A DNA stretch of 64,000 nt from Apricaphanius iberus (Eukaryota > Chordata > Actinopteri > Cyprinodontiformes > Aphaniidae), in contig JAPXFQ010002662.1 of NCBI GenBank assembly GCA_028564705.1, positions 620,001 through 684,000 of the forward strand, read 5' to 3'. The position numbers and the translations under genes were made by a program. The notes below the pieces were generated by a model. It was not told the DNA's origin, did no database searches, and worked only from the letters and a program-made list of their open reading frames with translations. The number at the start of each line of letters is the position of its first letter. Position 1 is the stretch's first letter. Below are positions 1-12,544 of the stretch, in pieces.

Positions 1-149
1 TTTTTCAATGATTTTTATTTTAAATATCTTTACCATTTAACTTCCCCATTTTTAGATTTTTTTTTTCAAAATCGCTGAACTTTCTCATTTACCATTCAAA
101 TATTAAGAAGAGACGAGCGGTGAGGCAGCACTGTATATATAAACCGTTC

Positions 150-1030
150 TGATGAAGCCAACAGGACCACATTCTCTGCAAAAAGCCCGAGACCCGATTC
201 TGAGTTTCTAAAATGGATCCCCTCAACACCTTGACTGTGCTTAAAAATCCTGTCCAAAAAAAATTATCAAGAGAATCGTTGACAAAGGGAAACCTTGGCG
301 GAGTCCAACACTCACCAGGAAAGAGCCCAACATACTGCCGGCAATGCAAACCAAACTCTGAAACTGGTCGCACGGTGACCTAACAGCCCATATCAAAGGG
401 CCCGGTACCCCATATTCCAGGATTAACACCCAAAGCACTCCCGGAGGGACATGGTCAAATGCCTTCTCCAAGTCCACAAAATACATGTAGACCGGTTGGG
501 CTTACTCCCGTGCACCCTCCAAGACCCTGCTGAGGGTGTATACCTGTTCTATTGTTCAACGACCAGGACAAAAACCCCATAGTACCTCCTGAATCCGAGG
601 TTTGACTATCCGTTGGACCCTCCTCTCCAGAACCCCTGAGTAGACCTTAACAGGGAGGCTGTGCTGGTAGGATTGAGGTGGTCTATGAAGTATTACATCC
701 GACGACCCAAAATGTCCTGTGTCGAGGTCAGCTGCACACCATCCCCAATGTAAACATTGTTTTTTGGGAGACCGCTTATCCCCCCCGAGATGCCGTGTGG
801 TGGACCAGAATCGCTTCAAAGCCATACGGAAGTCGTTATCCATGGTCTCTCAAAACTCCTCCCACTCCTGAGTTTTTGCCTCAGCGACTATCTGAGCCGC
901 ACTCCGCTTGACCTGTCAGTACCTATCAGCTGCTTTTACGGTTCCACAGGCCAGGAAGGCCCGATAGGACTCTATTTTCAGCTTGACAGCATCTCTCACC
1001 ACTGGTGTCCACCAGCAGGTTGGAGGGTTG
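150..1030 (-). mobile_element. Rex3 (RTE-clade LINE), inverted 5' part
   Basis: Decayed reverse transcriptase (RT) region of a Rex3 LINE, read on the minus strand. Reading down from about 1030 I see pieces matching the family in order: WWTPVVRDAVKLK (about 1010-970), YRAFLACGTVKAADRY, WEEFGETMDNDF (about 840), LPVKVYSGVLERRV (about 640), IVKPRIQEVLWGFCPGR, then RT motif A FVDLEKAFDHVP and GVPGPLIWAVRS (486-400) and GLRQGFPLSTILLIIF (about 290). The stretch at 277-305 resembles the conserved Rex3 segment around GACAAAGGG and GGCGGAGTCCAAC. Similarity can be followed to about 150. Frameshifts and internal deletions rule out function. The 3' part of the same ORF lies next to it in the opposite direction. 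Confidence 0.8.
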
Positions 1031-1458
1031 CCGTTAAGATAGGCACGTATCTGGGGGTCATGTTCACGAATGAGGGAAAAATGGAGCGGGAGACCGATTG
1101 GTAAGGCGTCTACTCTTATGCGAGCACTGTACAAATTTATCGTGGTGAAGAGAGATCTGAGCTGAAAGGCAAAGCTCTCCATTTATCTATTTTCCTACCC
1201 TCTTCTATGGTCACAAAACCTGAGTGTGACATAAAGAAAGAGATCACGTATACATACAAGTGGCTGAAAGGACTTTCCTCCGTAGGTTGGCTGGGCTCTC
1301 CCTTAGAGATGGGGTGAGAAGCTCAGTCATCCGGAGGGGGCTCAGAGTAGAGCCTCTGCTCCTCCACATCGAGAGTAACCAGTTGAGGTGGCTGGGGTAT
1401 CTGGTCAGGATGCCTCCTGGATGCATCCCTGGTGAGGTGTTCACAGCACATTTTTAGC
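1031..1458 (+). mobile_element. Rex3 LINE, 3' part of the RT ORF
   Basis: Continuation of the Rex3 ORF on the plus strand. TYLGVMFTNEGKMERETD (about 1041-1100) matches the family segment YLGVLFTSEGRMEREID, and the frame at 1260-1457 carries FLRRLAGLSLRDGVRSS, VEPLLLHIESNQLRWLGY and LVRMPPGCIPGEVF, the usual end of the RT ORF. Between them, decayed sequence matches the KRELSRKAKLSIYRSIY segment out of frame. Similarity stops at about 1458, before the usual ORF end and 3' tail, so the 3' end is lost. Confidence 0.8.
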
Positions 1459-2820
1459 TCGTGAGTGCCCCCTCAGGCCAAAGGCGTAACTGCCTGAGTG
1501 GTAAGCTCGCACATTAGGCAGACATGCTGTGTGAGCTCACTCCTGAACAAAAGGAAACAACAGTTAATGACACCATTACGCAGGCTGCCCTGGAAAGCAG
1601 AGGGGATTTCCACTTTTTCGATCTGAACACTTGGTATTTAAGTGAATTTCCAGGCATACAGAGGCAACCACAGTGAAAAGGCCAGGGCTCCTTATACTGA
1701 CAAAGGCATTGCTGGAGCATGTTGTAGGAAGAAATTTTAAATGTTGATATTTTTATTTGTGGTTAAACTTGTGTATAGTCCTTTTAAGTGTGCCTCTCCA
1801 ATATCATTAACGATAGGGATTCTTCCAAACTGCCTTTAGAGCAACTTCATTAACCTGTGTGTATTAAAACGAACACAAATGTTGTTAAGACTTGATTATT
1901 GCAAACTACAGAGAAAAAACCATTGAGCTGCAGCTACTAAGAAGATTCATAATTAGTGTACTAACACAACTCTGATTAAATTAAATTTACATGCAGTTTA
2001 ACATTTGATCAAAGTCCAGTTGTTCATAGAAACTCTGAACACTTAGAGCTCAATCCATAACCAGCACCAGCAAACGAACATAGGCAGAAAATATGTCTTG
2101 GAGCCCCCCCACCCATCCCATCTAAGTGAAATAATACCGTCATCATAATTGGTTTGAGAATTAGGCTGATAAAAGGCGGGGAGTTGGACAGTAAATCCAT
2201 TCAGCTCATCTGTTTCCTACTGAAGCTTCTGAAGAAAAGTGTTGTTTGTGTTTGCTGTTGTATCACAAAGATTAGAGTCACAAAGAGTTATGGATTTGTA
2301 AAGTCCTTCTAATATATATTTTCAAATGATTGTTTTCAACCGCAAGAAAAAGTGAACTAAAAAAGAAAAAGCTCAATAAATTATATCAGGCTCAGAGTCT
2401 GATTATGTCTGAGTTGTAGAGAAGTTAAAGGCAGAAACTTAAGTAGTCTTTCACAGTTTGTGTCTACTATTGTGCTGAGTTCAAATCAAGTCAATATTTT
2501 CTCTTAAAATCCAACAACAGCTGCACCAACGGAACGATAAAACACTGATGTGTAAAGTCTTAATGTACACTAAAAACAGATGCAACCTCTGAAAGAAATC
2601 CACACAAACATCTACATGCAAGCCTGCTCTCTTAGGAACCGGAAAAGTTTTCATCCTCTTAAGTGTCCAGCTTTAAGCTATATTACCCCCTTTTTCCTCC
2701 ACCCTCCATCCATCACATCTTAATGTGTTTGATAAAACATTAAGGGTGGAGGGGAGGGCAAATGATATACTTTTTTTGGCCAAAACAGGCATCAGCTAAA
2801 AGATGAGGATAAAGGGCTGA
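1459..2820. other. No gene or recognised repeat
   Basis: AT-rich unique-looking sequence. The only promoter-like trace is GATAAAAGG at 2168-2176 followed about 25-30 bp later by a pyrimidine-rich stretch. No open frame of note follows it, so I do not call a promoter. Confidence 0.5.
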
Positions 2821-3430
2821 ATCTATTCCGTGTGTCTGTCTGTCCAAGTGTTTCTGTCCACTCGCAGCATTAAGAATCCGTCCAGCTTCTTTTCAAAGCC
2901 AGCCACTTTCGTCGGACCGCTGCATCTCGGGGGCCTTTTGTGCCACCTCAATCTCTTCCCATCCCACCATCACAGCTGCCCTCCCCCTGCCTCTCAGGCT
3001 GCCTGAGTGTCTGTAATGGCCAAGACAGGGAGGGTGGAAGTGAAAAGGGGATGAAGGAATAGAACAGGAAAAAGGGACCAAGCAGGAGGAACTGGAGGGT
3101 GAAGGAGGGAAGGAACAAAAGGAGGAGAGAGTGAAGCGATGGAGAAAGTGGTGGCGGAGGAGAAAAAGGAGACACGGGAGCGAGATGCTGGGGTGGGGGT
3201 CTTTAGGAGGAAGCCAGGCAGCACTAAGCGTCTCTGTTGCTGCCCAGCCAGGCCTGCCGTCCCCCAGGGCAATGAAAATCTTCTCCCTCCCATGGACCAC
3301 ATCCCACTCTGTCCACAGTGCTCTCCTCTTCTCCGCTATCCACTTCATTCTCTCATCCCACTTCACACACTTTCAATTTCATCTGGATTTACTAGTCTTG
3401 TTGAGACTTTCCGTTGGATTACTTTAGATC
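2821..3430. other. Unique, complex block with a purine-rich tract
   Basis: Higher-complexity sequence with a strongly purine-biased plus strand at about 3010-3190. The long minus-strand frame across 2893-3366 (157 codons) encodes a low-complexity Ser/Pro/Leu/Phe stretch typical of reading through a polypyrimidine strand, so I do not call it a gene. The flanks at 2860-2960 and 3200-3330 are non-repetitive and could be conserved non-coding sequence, but this cannot be shown from one genome. Confidence 0.3.
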
Positions 3431-4940
3431 TATGAACCCGAGGTTGTCTTGACCTCTTTTATATTTATAGGCTCTTGAATGGGGCATTGCTTTTCCCTCA
3501 GAGGCAGGTTGTAAGTGGATGGAATAAGGACAGAGGTTAAATAATTGTGCAATCTAATAAGAAGTTTGCTAAAATATATAATAGCTTTTTTTTCCATTGG
3601 CTAGTTTTCATCTTTAAAGTTGAAGGTATTTATCTCAAAAGATTAAACAAAATGCAAAATTATGATGCTCTTTTTTATGGTCCTTTTTTATGGAAAATAA
3701 AATAAAATTCATCATAAAGTGTGAAAAAATAAAACTAGTAAAGCAAAGAAACTTTGACGGTGTCTACAACTTGATGTGTAATTACTACTGCTATTTCAGC
3801 TTTATAGAATTTTAGGAATGTGGGAAATATTATTAATGAAACAGAGAAAAACAAAGTGTTTTATTTGTTTGTAATGGCAGTGTGTTTGCTGAAGCTAACA
3901 TCAACAAAATGCTAACATTAGCATGATGCAAACAATCACCCAGCCATTGCAGGGCAACATAGGACAGAAAGTAATGAACACAATGAATACTTACGTGGTA
4001 CATACAGTCGTGTTTTTGGACTGTGGGAAGACGCCAGAGTAACCCAAACAGTAACAAATACTATCTGCTAGGGGGAGTAATGGTACATGTAATGTATATG
4101 TATTCAGATTTTTCAGAACGGAATGTTTGATACAGCAGAGAGGCGTACCCTAATGAGTTGAAGCGTAATTGCGTTGCACTTTAGCCAGCTACACATGTGA
4201 CTCCGTAATAGTGCAACCTAGCCTCCATTCAGCAGAAGTTATGACCAGTGACTCTTTTCATTGAGAGCAGGAGCTTGAATGCCCATTTCTATGATCGAAG
4301 ACCAAAGTATGGAACACTTCAGCTTATTGGTGTTACAGAATAACGCCATTTCATTACCCACTTCCATTAACATTGGTTGCTGTTAGCTACCACAGATGTT
4401 ACAGGGCTTAAGGACACTTCTTAGCTGCCCCCATTGGTGCCGTTGTAGGTACCAGATCTGTTCGTGCAGCCAGATCTGCTCCAGGGTCCTGCACTTGCCA
4501 ATGTCATATTATGGCAACTCCACTCAGAGAAAGTACCCCATTTTTAACTGCACCAAGCACTATATTGTGAAATTTGAGACATACATGTTAAAAATAGCTC
4601 ATGTGAGTATTATCAAAAAATTAGCACATCTTTTCTGGTACTGCTCTTTCACACATGGGCTTTGCAAAGAGTTTATCAGGACAAATTAAACCATATTTTG
4701 ACAGATTATCCCTTATGATGGAAAAAATGTTTTGTTCTTTTATAAAAAAAAACCTCAAAGATCGGTATTCTAATATTCAGCCAATCATGTAGTGTTATGC
4801 TACCATCCATCATCATTAACGTCTCACAATCTTTTAACGCCTCGTCATATTGAGATACAAGCCCCTGAGCACATCTTGTACCTACACTCTTCTCTTAATT
4901 TAGCAAGAAGTTACTTAACCTCTTAAGCATGCTGCACACA
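3431..4940. other. No gene or recognised repeat
   Basis: AT-rich sequence with poly-A and poly-T runs. The short frames (for example 4396-4689 plus) show no domain or family resemblance. Confidence 0.5.
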
Positions 4941-5290
4941 AGAGTAACCTGCTGAGCTAACAGGCATTCGAGGCCGCTTGCTCAGCAGAAAGCTTGCCGT
5001 GTGCTGCAAATTTTTGTTGAGTTTTCTGCCTCATGAGGCACTGAGGTGAAAAACAGGTTTGATATTTTTCGCCTCGCAAGGCGAGAAACTCAGTGTGCGG
5101 TCTCTGTGAGCTGTCTGCTTAGCTCAAATATTCAAGCGACCAATCAAAACGCGGTCTCCGATCACATGATTCCAAGATTGAAGCCCCCAATCCCTTACCT
5201 CACAAAAAGGAATGAGACGAAGACCGAGATGGATATGGAAGAAATGCTGCTACTCATTTCGTTGATGAAGTATCAAGGCATCAAATAAAC
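4941..5290. other. Unassigned block with short palindromes, possibly repeat-derived
   Basis: This block is less AT-rich than its flanks and has two small dyads: TGCCTCATGAGGCA at 5027-5040, and CTCGC-N3-GCGAG near 5074-5086. A frame at 5046-5288 ends in MDMEEMLLLISLMKY. A DNA-transposon remnant is possible from the look of the sequence, but I cannot assign a family. Confidence 0.25.
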
Positions 5291-7194
5291 AGGTATAGTC
5301 TGGTGAAATGTCCATGAGTCTTCTAAAATGTAATCTTCTTCTAAAATCTAATCGTAAAGTTAATTATCTGTTATCAGTTTTTGAATTCTCAGTTAAAACT
5401 CATACAAACGGTAAAAAAAGCAACTAATAAAAACAGAACACATGAAACCAGGAGAAACATCTGGATTAGAAAACCGTGATTAGTTGGGAAAAAGACACTC
5501 TGCAACAGTAGTCTAGCATCAAGCACATCACCTGTTTAACCTATACAGCTGGCTCAGGTAACAACCTATCCCCCAATTAACTTCTTACCATTATTGACAC
5601 AGATAGTGGGCAGTCTAAAACATTCATTTCATATCCCAGATTTTTGTGACTTTGACAAAAAAGGCCAAAGTATTTATGTTACAGCTTCTCAAAAAGAAAA
5701 TATTAAAACTGGATTGGTGTTTATTCATTTTATATTTTATTACATACATTTTTATGTTATCCAAGAACAATTGGAAATTTTGCTGCAGTTGCAGCTTTAT
5801 TTTGAATTTCATTACAAATATATATTTTTTCCCCTATGTTCGCTGGCTGTACCGAAAATTACCTGAACCGTGAAATTGAAACCAAGTTATGTACGAAACC
5901 GGGATTTTATGCATACTGTTACACCACTACTATCTGCTGTTCTAGTAACAACTTACATGACATCAGTTGAGACAGTTAACATTTACATACATCAAGCTCG
6001 CATCAAAACAAAAACTAAAAAAACAAAGGTTTAAACAGAGAAGGCACTCAAAAAGAATTTTACTCATTTACACACTACAAGGCCCCAAAGCCATGTTAAA
6101 CCAATCTATAATGTTATCAATTTACCTATCACTGTTCCCTAAATCCATACTTTACAGAAGTGAATGGGAGGAATATATTCAAAAATATATTTTTATTCTC
6201 AAAATCACAAAAATATATAATTCAGTTGATATACTTTATATCGAATTCAAAGGGGACATTGTGATTCTGATGCCAGAACAGACTTTTAAACAAACTGATA
6301 TGAATTTTATTTTTCCCCTTGGTTCCTTTGTGTCACCTGCCAATGAATTGGACATTGTCCTTGGACCAGTCCAGATCATTTGCCAGTCTTGATCTTTTCT
6401 TGTGACTCTGCACTGAGAGCTCAGGTTGGGCAAAACTGTCACTAAATAACACTAAGTAAGAGATTTTGAGCTATTTTTTCCAAGCCTTACTGGGAACAAC
6501 AAGCCTAACACAAGGTCTCCAACGTGCTTCAAAATATTTTGAGAAAAACCCAAGAATGCTTTCACTTCTAAAGTTCACTAAGTTCCAACCAAGCAGAATA
6601 AGATAGAACTCTTTGACACATATTCAAAGGCATCTAAAACATTTCATCACAGTGGCTTCAAGGGTCCTCAACATTTCAAGTCCTGACAGTCTCAGACAAT
6701 CAGTGGAATAAACAATTATTTCAGTTCAATCTAATGTTTGGTGAGAGTGTGATATTTGTCTCCATCTGCACAGGCGTATAATTGCAAAACATGATTTCTA
6801 AAAATGTTTAAAGCTAAAAAAGAAAAAAAAAGTTTTATTTTAGTTTCATCAAGGAAATATACTTTATTATTAAAAAAAATAAATGAGCAGACTTATTTGT
6901 TCTTATTTTTAATGGTCAACCATATTAAGAGTCTTTATCCTTTTCACCAAAACCAAAGACATCACAAAAGAGAGGAAGCAATAACTTGAAGAGACCCTGT
7001 GGAAGGATTTAGATTAAATTCATTCTGCAATCTCAGGAATCATTTTACTTAAATAAAAATAAATGTACAAAATATTGCCTGAAGTCGGGCAGGCACCTGA
7101 AGCTTTATTTGCTAACAGTGACCCAGTGATTTCACATCCTTTAGTTACTGTCAAATTTTTTCCTTTGGCCCGCACAAAAATGCTCAACCACAGA
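5291..7194. other. No gene or recognised repeat
   Basis: AT-rich, unique-looking. The frame at 5967-6392 (141 codons, plus strand) is Lys/Ile/Tyr-rich with no recognisable domain and is probably chance in AT-rich DNA. Confidence 0.5.
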
Positions 7195-7580
7195 CATGTG
7201 CGCACACACACACAGACATACACCCATACCCACACAAACACACACACACACACACTGTGGTCGACCTTCATTTACTTCCATACATTTAAGTGACAGCTTA
7301 ACCCTGACACTTTTCCTAACACTAACCATTACCGATCTATTTCTAACCCTAAGCGTAGCTATAACTTAATTCACAGCATAAAACCAACCAGCAGAGCTCA
7401 ACAACAGTGCCCTAAAGTGTGGGCCAGGAAAAATGTCTTCACTTTGTATTAAACGGTCCTTACTTTATAGGTTAAAACCCCGAAATGGTAAAAATCGGTC
7501 CTCAGTCTGGATGCTAGACAGGAACTTACACACATACACTAACACACACATGCACACACACACACACACACACAGGCAGT
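7195..7580. repeat. Dispersed teleost repeat bounded by CA tracts
   Basis: CA microsatellites at about 7200-7256 and 7527-7574 flank a segment with interrupted CTAACCCTAA-type sequence (7310-7370) and a GTCCTCAGTCTGG-type stretch (7498-7511). Blocks of this kind, telomere-like CTAACC runs and GTCCTCA stretches set between CA/TG tracts, occur widely in fish genomes. The assignment is from memory of that pattern. Confidence 0.4.
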
Positions 7581-7732
7581 GGCCTCGGGACTAATTGCTA
7601 GATTGAGGCAGATTTTCTAGCTCAGTTCAGGGCTGTAATTGTGAAGAGAGCTGGGAGGAATGACAGGGCTTCAAGCTGAGAGGACAAATCACCAGAGGCC
7701 GACGATTATATAGCATTGATGTTCACGGGTCA

Positions 7733-7760
7733 GTGTGTGTGTGTGTATATGTGTGTGTGT
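7733..7760. repeat. TG microsatellite
   Basis: GTGTGT runs interrupted by TATA-type dinucleotides. Confidence 0.85.
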
Positions 7761-7769
7761 ATTCATGAG

Positions 7770-9270
7770 GTTTTGGGGGTGAGGAGTTAAGCCAACCGAA
7801 TCTCAGATTCAGGTTGCTGTGGTACTGACCTTAACACTGCCACACACAAACCCTCCAGACCGCACAGCTGTACATGCAGCCACTGAGAATAAAATAAAAA
7901 ATAACTTAACTTTACATTCCTTAAAAAAGTGAAAGGGACTGTAAATACTACAAATTCTAACTCCAAACAATGTTAATCTGTTCATAAAATTAAAAATGTA
8001 GGGATTTATTTTAATAAATATATACAAGGTGTTTTTTTTTTGTTTTTTTGTTTTTTCTGAGAACGTTTTAATTAAATCTTGTTTGCAAATGTAATTATCT
8101 GTATTTGGTTAATGCTTATAAAAAATGCTAAATAATATTAGCCTTCTGGTGATCGGACAGCATAAACTACAGGACAGAGATAAAAGCTCTAAGCACACAT
8201 CTATTAGCCTCTACTTGCATAGGTAAAATATGAAGTTATCCTCTCAAAATGTAAAATATTAACCTATATGCTAAAGTTTCAAATTATTTAAATAATCAAA
8301 GTAATTTCATTAGTTTCTGATCTTCATAACATTTTCTTGGATTGGATGATCATTGCCAAATGTTATTTAAGGAAGATTGATGATGTAGGAGAATAAGAAT
8401 GCTACAAATCTTTAGTTTAGTCACTGTTACAAAACCAAAAGCATGCAGAAATATTGATCCCCCAGACATGACAGAATTAATTCATCTGAAAAATAGATCA
8501 ACACACGCTTTTAAAAGCAGCTCAAATCCACATGCAACTCTTAAACTTTTCAACTCATTAGCAGTTCCATCTTAAAAACAGATAAAAATAATAAATATTT
8601 GGGTTAATGATAATTTATCTGTCGAACCACTTTTATATTAGCATATTTAGAAAGGACATGGTCAACATCTGCAATAAAGCCCATAACGGCTCAATAAAAC
8701 TAAATTCGTCTTTCCTGTGTATGTCCACCCGAAATCGTTAATGCAATTTTTTATACTTAGCATAAATATAACATTAGGGCATTTCATATGGTCCTGTTCT
8801 CCGGTTCTGTATAAAAATTTTCTCCACTTACAGAATACTTCTGTGAAAGTTTGCATACTTTCCCTGCATCATTTTACATAGATGTACACTGATCAAAACC
8901 AATACAGATATTTACCAGATCTAAACTTTTTTACTTTAATATGGCACTTACTCTAGGATGTACATGCTCTTAAAGAATGAATAAAACATGATAGAGAACT
9001 CGTCCTTTTCTCCTCGTCTCTCTCTGGACAGGAGACCGCAACATGAAATGTGGGAGGCACGCAGACACACTCAATTAGCAATTTGTTACGTGTATACAAA
9101 CAACGCGGCTGAGAAGGCCTCCATGAAGCCCCTTTTCAGCCCTTTCTGTCTTCACTCACACACCCAAGATCCTTATGAGCTGGTAAAAGTCAAAGAGGTG
9201 ACAAGTAGCCTATGGGTTCAGAGTCCCAATCAAACCCAGCCAGCTGATTATTCATGAAATGTTTCAGAGA
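7770..9270. other. No gene or recognised repeat
   Basis: AT-rich sequence with no recognisable coding, RNA or transposon feature. Confidence 0.5.
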
Positions 9271-9276
9271 GCTTAC

Positions 9277-9359
9277 CTTGCTGTGATGTCATGGTTGTCG
9301 TTATGACAAGTGGAGAGGTCCTGTTGTCTGATTGGACGTCCCCTGGCGTCCGTTCCAGC
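9277..9359 (-). other. Exon-like block (candidate, not established)
   Basis: On the minus strand an 83-nt block is bounded downstream by a near-consensus donor (CAAG then GTAAGC, complement of 9271-9276). Upstream is an acceptor-like site: a pyrimidine-rich stretch then TTTAAG (complement of 9360-9365). Two of three frames stay open through the block; the third reaches TAA 24 nt before the donor. An ATG in reasonable context (ACAACCATGA) lies near its 3' end, so it could also be a first exon. No protein family is recognised and the splice-site match could be chance. Confidence 0.2.
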
Positions 9360-9659
9360 CTTAAATCCAAAGCAGGAAAAAGGAAAGTGCACCCCAGAGT
9401 GATAACGGTTCTAGCATCTTTGTGTTTTTCTAAGTTAGTTTTAGTTTGACTTCAGTGTGTTGTCTGTCTTTTTTTCATTCTGAGGTTTGAGCAAGGTCTC
9501 AGATCACAAAACCTCATTTCAATTGGAAGGCTCTTTCAACCCTCATCTGTTACTTCACTAAAGGATTACTCATTTAGTTTTTCTTGCCCAGGTTGGATCT
9601 TTTGCCAATTTCCTACACTTATTGTCCCTTTCAGCGTTTTTTCGTCCTAGCAATTTTCT

Positions 9660-9910
9660 CCCAGCATCTTATGATAGCGGCCTCTTCTCAGCCTCCATCT
9701 TTCTTACCTTTCTGTCCCTATTAGGCTCCAAACCTGCCCTCACACCTTCCCACTTTCTCCCTGCAGCCTGATCAGGCCTTTTATCCTTCTTATCGGCCCA
9801 TTCTTGGAGTTCCTACCCCGGCCTCAGCTCTCCCACTCTCCCTGCCTTTCCTCCAGTCTTCCTGCCTGCTGCCGCTCTTCTCCACCTCCCTTAGTCCCAG
9901 CCTTCTGCTC
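9660..9910. other. Pyrimidine-rich tract
   Basis: About 250 bp with a strong C/T bias on the plus strand (repeated CTTCC, CTCCC, CCTGCC words) and no repeat unit. Triplex-forming potential is a general property of such tracts. No gene is seen. Confidence 0.6.
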
Positions 9911-10900
9911 AGCGTTCAAGGGGAGAGCCAGCTAGGAATGCTGTGGCTCTAGACGTTTTGTCCAAGCCCTAGGTCTCTTTCACAGAGGCAAGATTAGTTC
10001 ATACAAAAACTCAACAATACACCACTGAAAGCCATTGTTGATATTCAACATTTTTCACATAGCGGAGCAGAATAGACAATGCGGCAGCCGGGAAAGCCCG
10101 AAGCGGACTAGGAGGGTTGCTGGCTGATGGTATCTTAGCCGAGCGAGGCCTTAATCCCTTTCATACACACACATTCACAACTATACATACTCTCAACAGC
10201 CTGGAGACAGCAAAATCAATACTGCTCGCCACGTCTTTGAGCGTGGATCAGTGGGCGGATAAATGTGATAGGGAGAAGAAAGAGAGTGGCACTATTTGTG
10301 TCTGTGTGTGGTTAAAGACAGTCTAAGTACACAAGCATTCTTAGATCTTTGTCATGAAGTTCTCAACGTTGTCTTGCACAGAAATTGACTGAAGCAACAC
10401 ATATCTTTTACTTAAGACAAAACAACTCATCTGGGTGAGATTATACATAAACTGTAATCTAAGGTTGCATAATTTTTCAAATCGCAATCGTTTCTCCAAT
10501 ATGTGCATATATATATTATGTATTAATATTAATATTACTATGGCAAAAAACTGTTTGGTTGCCAAATCTGGTATTTTATTATATTTCAAGTGCCATGCAT
10601 TCACTCACTGCATGCCAGTGACATATTTAACCACTTGCACTGACTTTCACTGTAAAATGCCATTTAGCAACTAAGATCCTGTTACTCATGGAGAATGTGA
10701 CAATAAAAAAGAGAATAACAGGGAAAATGAGGATTAATCGTAGTAATATCACAATGTTCAACTGTAATATAGAAGTTGCTTTTGTTTTGTTTTCTAACAG
10801 TCTGTCACATTAACGTGTTACTCCACTGGAGCAGTTTAAGCGGTTAAAACAATACTTAACCTTAAAGGAGCATGGGGCAGGATGAAGAAAGAAAACTCAC
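9911..10900. other. No gene or recognised repeat
   Basis: Mixed sequence. Short frames at 10117-10326 and 10435-10674 lack any recognisable motif. Confidence 0.5.
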
Positions 10901-10939
10901 CAGTGATGCAGCTGGTTCTGCGAGTAACTGCTGCACCAG
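10901..10939 (-). other. Microexon-like block (candidate, not established)
   Basis: On the minus strand 39 nt lie between an acceptor-like TTAG (complement of 10940-10943) and CACTG-GTGAGT, a good donor (complement of 10895-10900). A second AG nine nt inside would give a 30-nt alternative; both lengths are multiples of three. The polypyrimidine tract is weak. Joined after the block at 15505-15595 and before the one at 9277-9359 it keeps an open frame, but with one stop-free short exon this is weak evidence. Confidence 0.15.
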
Positions 10940-10959
10940 CTAATCCAGCACAGAAGCGT

Positions 10960-11930
10960 GCACAAAATCTTTAAAAAAAAAAATAAAAATAAAAAACGTG
11001 TCACACTAACAAACTGCCAGACCACTGCTCATATACCGATATTATTAAAACATACGTGGGTACATGTGGATTTCGCAGGGGGAAGATCATTCCAATGGGG
11101 AATGGAAAGGCATGCAGCATATGTGTTACAAAGACACAAACAATAGCATTACCTGCTAAAGTAGTATCCCGCTTACAGGTTGGACTGTAGATCCACTACG
11201 ACATCATTCTAATGAACCTGGGGCTCGGTTTGTAAAATGTCCGGTCTCTAAACATTCAGTGGTACACAGCAGCTACTGCATGGTTTCAGCTAATGCCAGG
11301 GAAGGCTGCAACAATCAGGAAAACATTTTGAACATTGTAGATTAAAATGCAGCCGTCAGAGCAACATCTCAAACCGTAGCTGTTCATTGTACGGGACCTA
11401 AAACTGAAATGTAACTTTAGAGGCCTTAAAAATTGGATTTAGACTGAAGCTTCCTGAATGTAATGAATAGAATTGACTTCTATTCATTCTGAGATTTAAT
11501 TTTGGGTTATGACACAGTGAATATCAAAAAACATCCCAAAATATTCCAGAATTTCAATAAATAAGTTACTTTGGACAATTTAAAGTTTTAGATTTTAAAC
11601 ATATATTGAAGCTTTATGCCTGACAAGTTTAAAATACAGCGTAAATGTCTCATGTGGTTTTGACAAATAAGAAAGTAATATAGTAAAGTCATAGTAACCT
11701 AACTTTAAATCCAGTAAACGCAATCCAGTAAAACAATGAATCTTCTCTCCAAGGACCCCTTAGTAGCACCCAACATGTGAGGTGTCCTCTGCATACCTGA
11801 TTAAAATAGTTTATTTTATTTATTTGTGTTATTAGCTTTTGAAATAACTTAACAAGTAAATGTAAAAAAAAGCATGCTGCACCATGTTAAAAGTACACAA
11901 AGGTTGGTATAAATTATTTTTATTTTATTT
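10960..11930. other. No gene or recognised repeat
   Basis: AT-rich. Poly-A/AAAAT runs near 10970-11000 and nothing I can name. Confidence 0.5.
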
Positions 11931-11934
11931 ATTT

Positions 11935-12060
11935 ATTTTATTTTTTGCTGGGGTGTCCAGTGGGGTGGCCAGCATTTTCCTCAGGGTTGCACAAGCCATC
12001 CCTGGCCAATACCTGGGGGCGTTTCTGACTAATGATTCTGCACAATAGGTCCCTCGATTC
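11935..12060. repeat. Possible hAT-type repeat fragment
   Basis: The stretch with GGGGTGTCC, GGGGTGGCC and CCCTGGCC words (about 11948-12020) resembles the ends of a common fish element with GGGGTGGCC-type termini. Only a fragment is present and the family call is from memory. Confidence 0.25.
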
Positions 12061-12544
12061 ATCATTTTCATCGGAAGCTCTAAACATGACCTATGATGTT
12101 TCTTACCTGGTCACTAGGATATGAGCCATGTCAGCATCTGTTTTCAGACCCAGATTTGGTTGAAGCAGCCTCTATTCGTCAAACACCTTTGACTCATGAG
12201 ATGCCGCTGATAAAACCTCTTCTTAGTGCCACTTTTTAGTGAGCTTTGAGTGGTGCTTGATCGCTTGGTTGTTGCGGAAGAATCCATTCCCACATGTAAC
12301 CCTGTATGTAATCAAAGTACTTTTTCTTGGGTTGAGTTCATGCAAAGAGTAATCATTTAAACTGTTAAGAGTGTTATTTTAAATGAGTTAAAATATGTAT
12401 AAATACGTTTTAAAAACTCTGTTTGTGGAGAATTAAAATAGTATTTGCCATTGTAAGTTTAAAAAATGTCCAAAGGCTGTATTTAACAAAAACCTTTACT
12501 GTAAAAATAAGCCTTAAAGTATTTTAATTTGAAAAGTTCATGTT

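Noticed and set aside
2893..3366. 157-codon minus-strand open frame
   Set aside because: Most of it translates a polypyrimidine strand into Ser/Pro/Leu/Phe. No domain is seen and overlapping frames on both strands are equally open, so it is a composition artefact.
5967..6392. 141-codon plus-strand open frame rich in Lys and Ile
   Set aside because: No family resemblance, AT-rich codons, no splice or promoter context.
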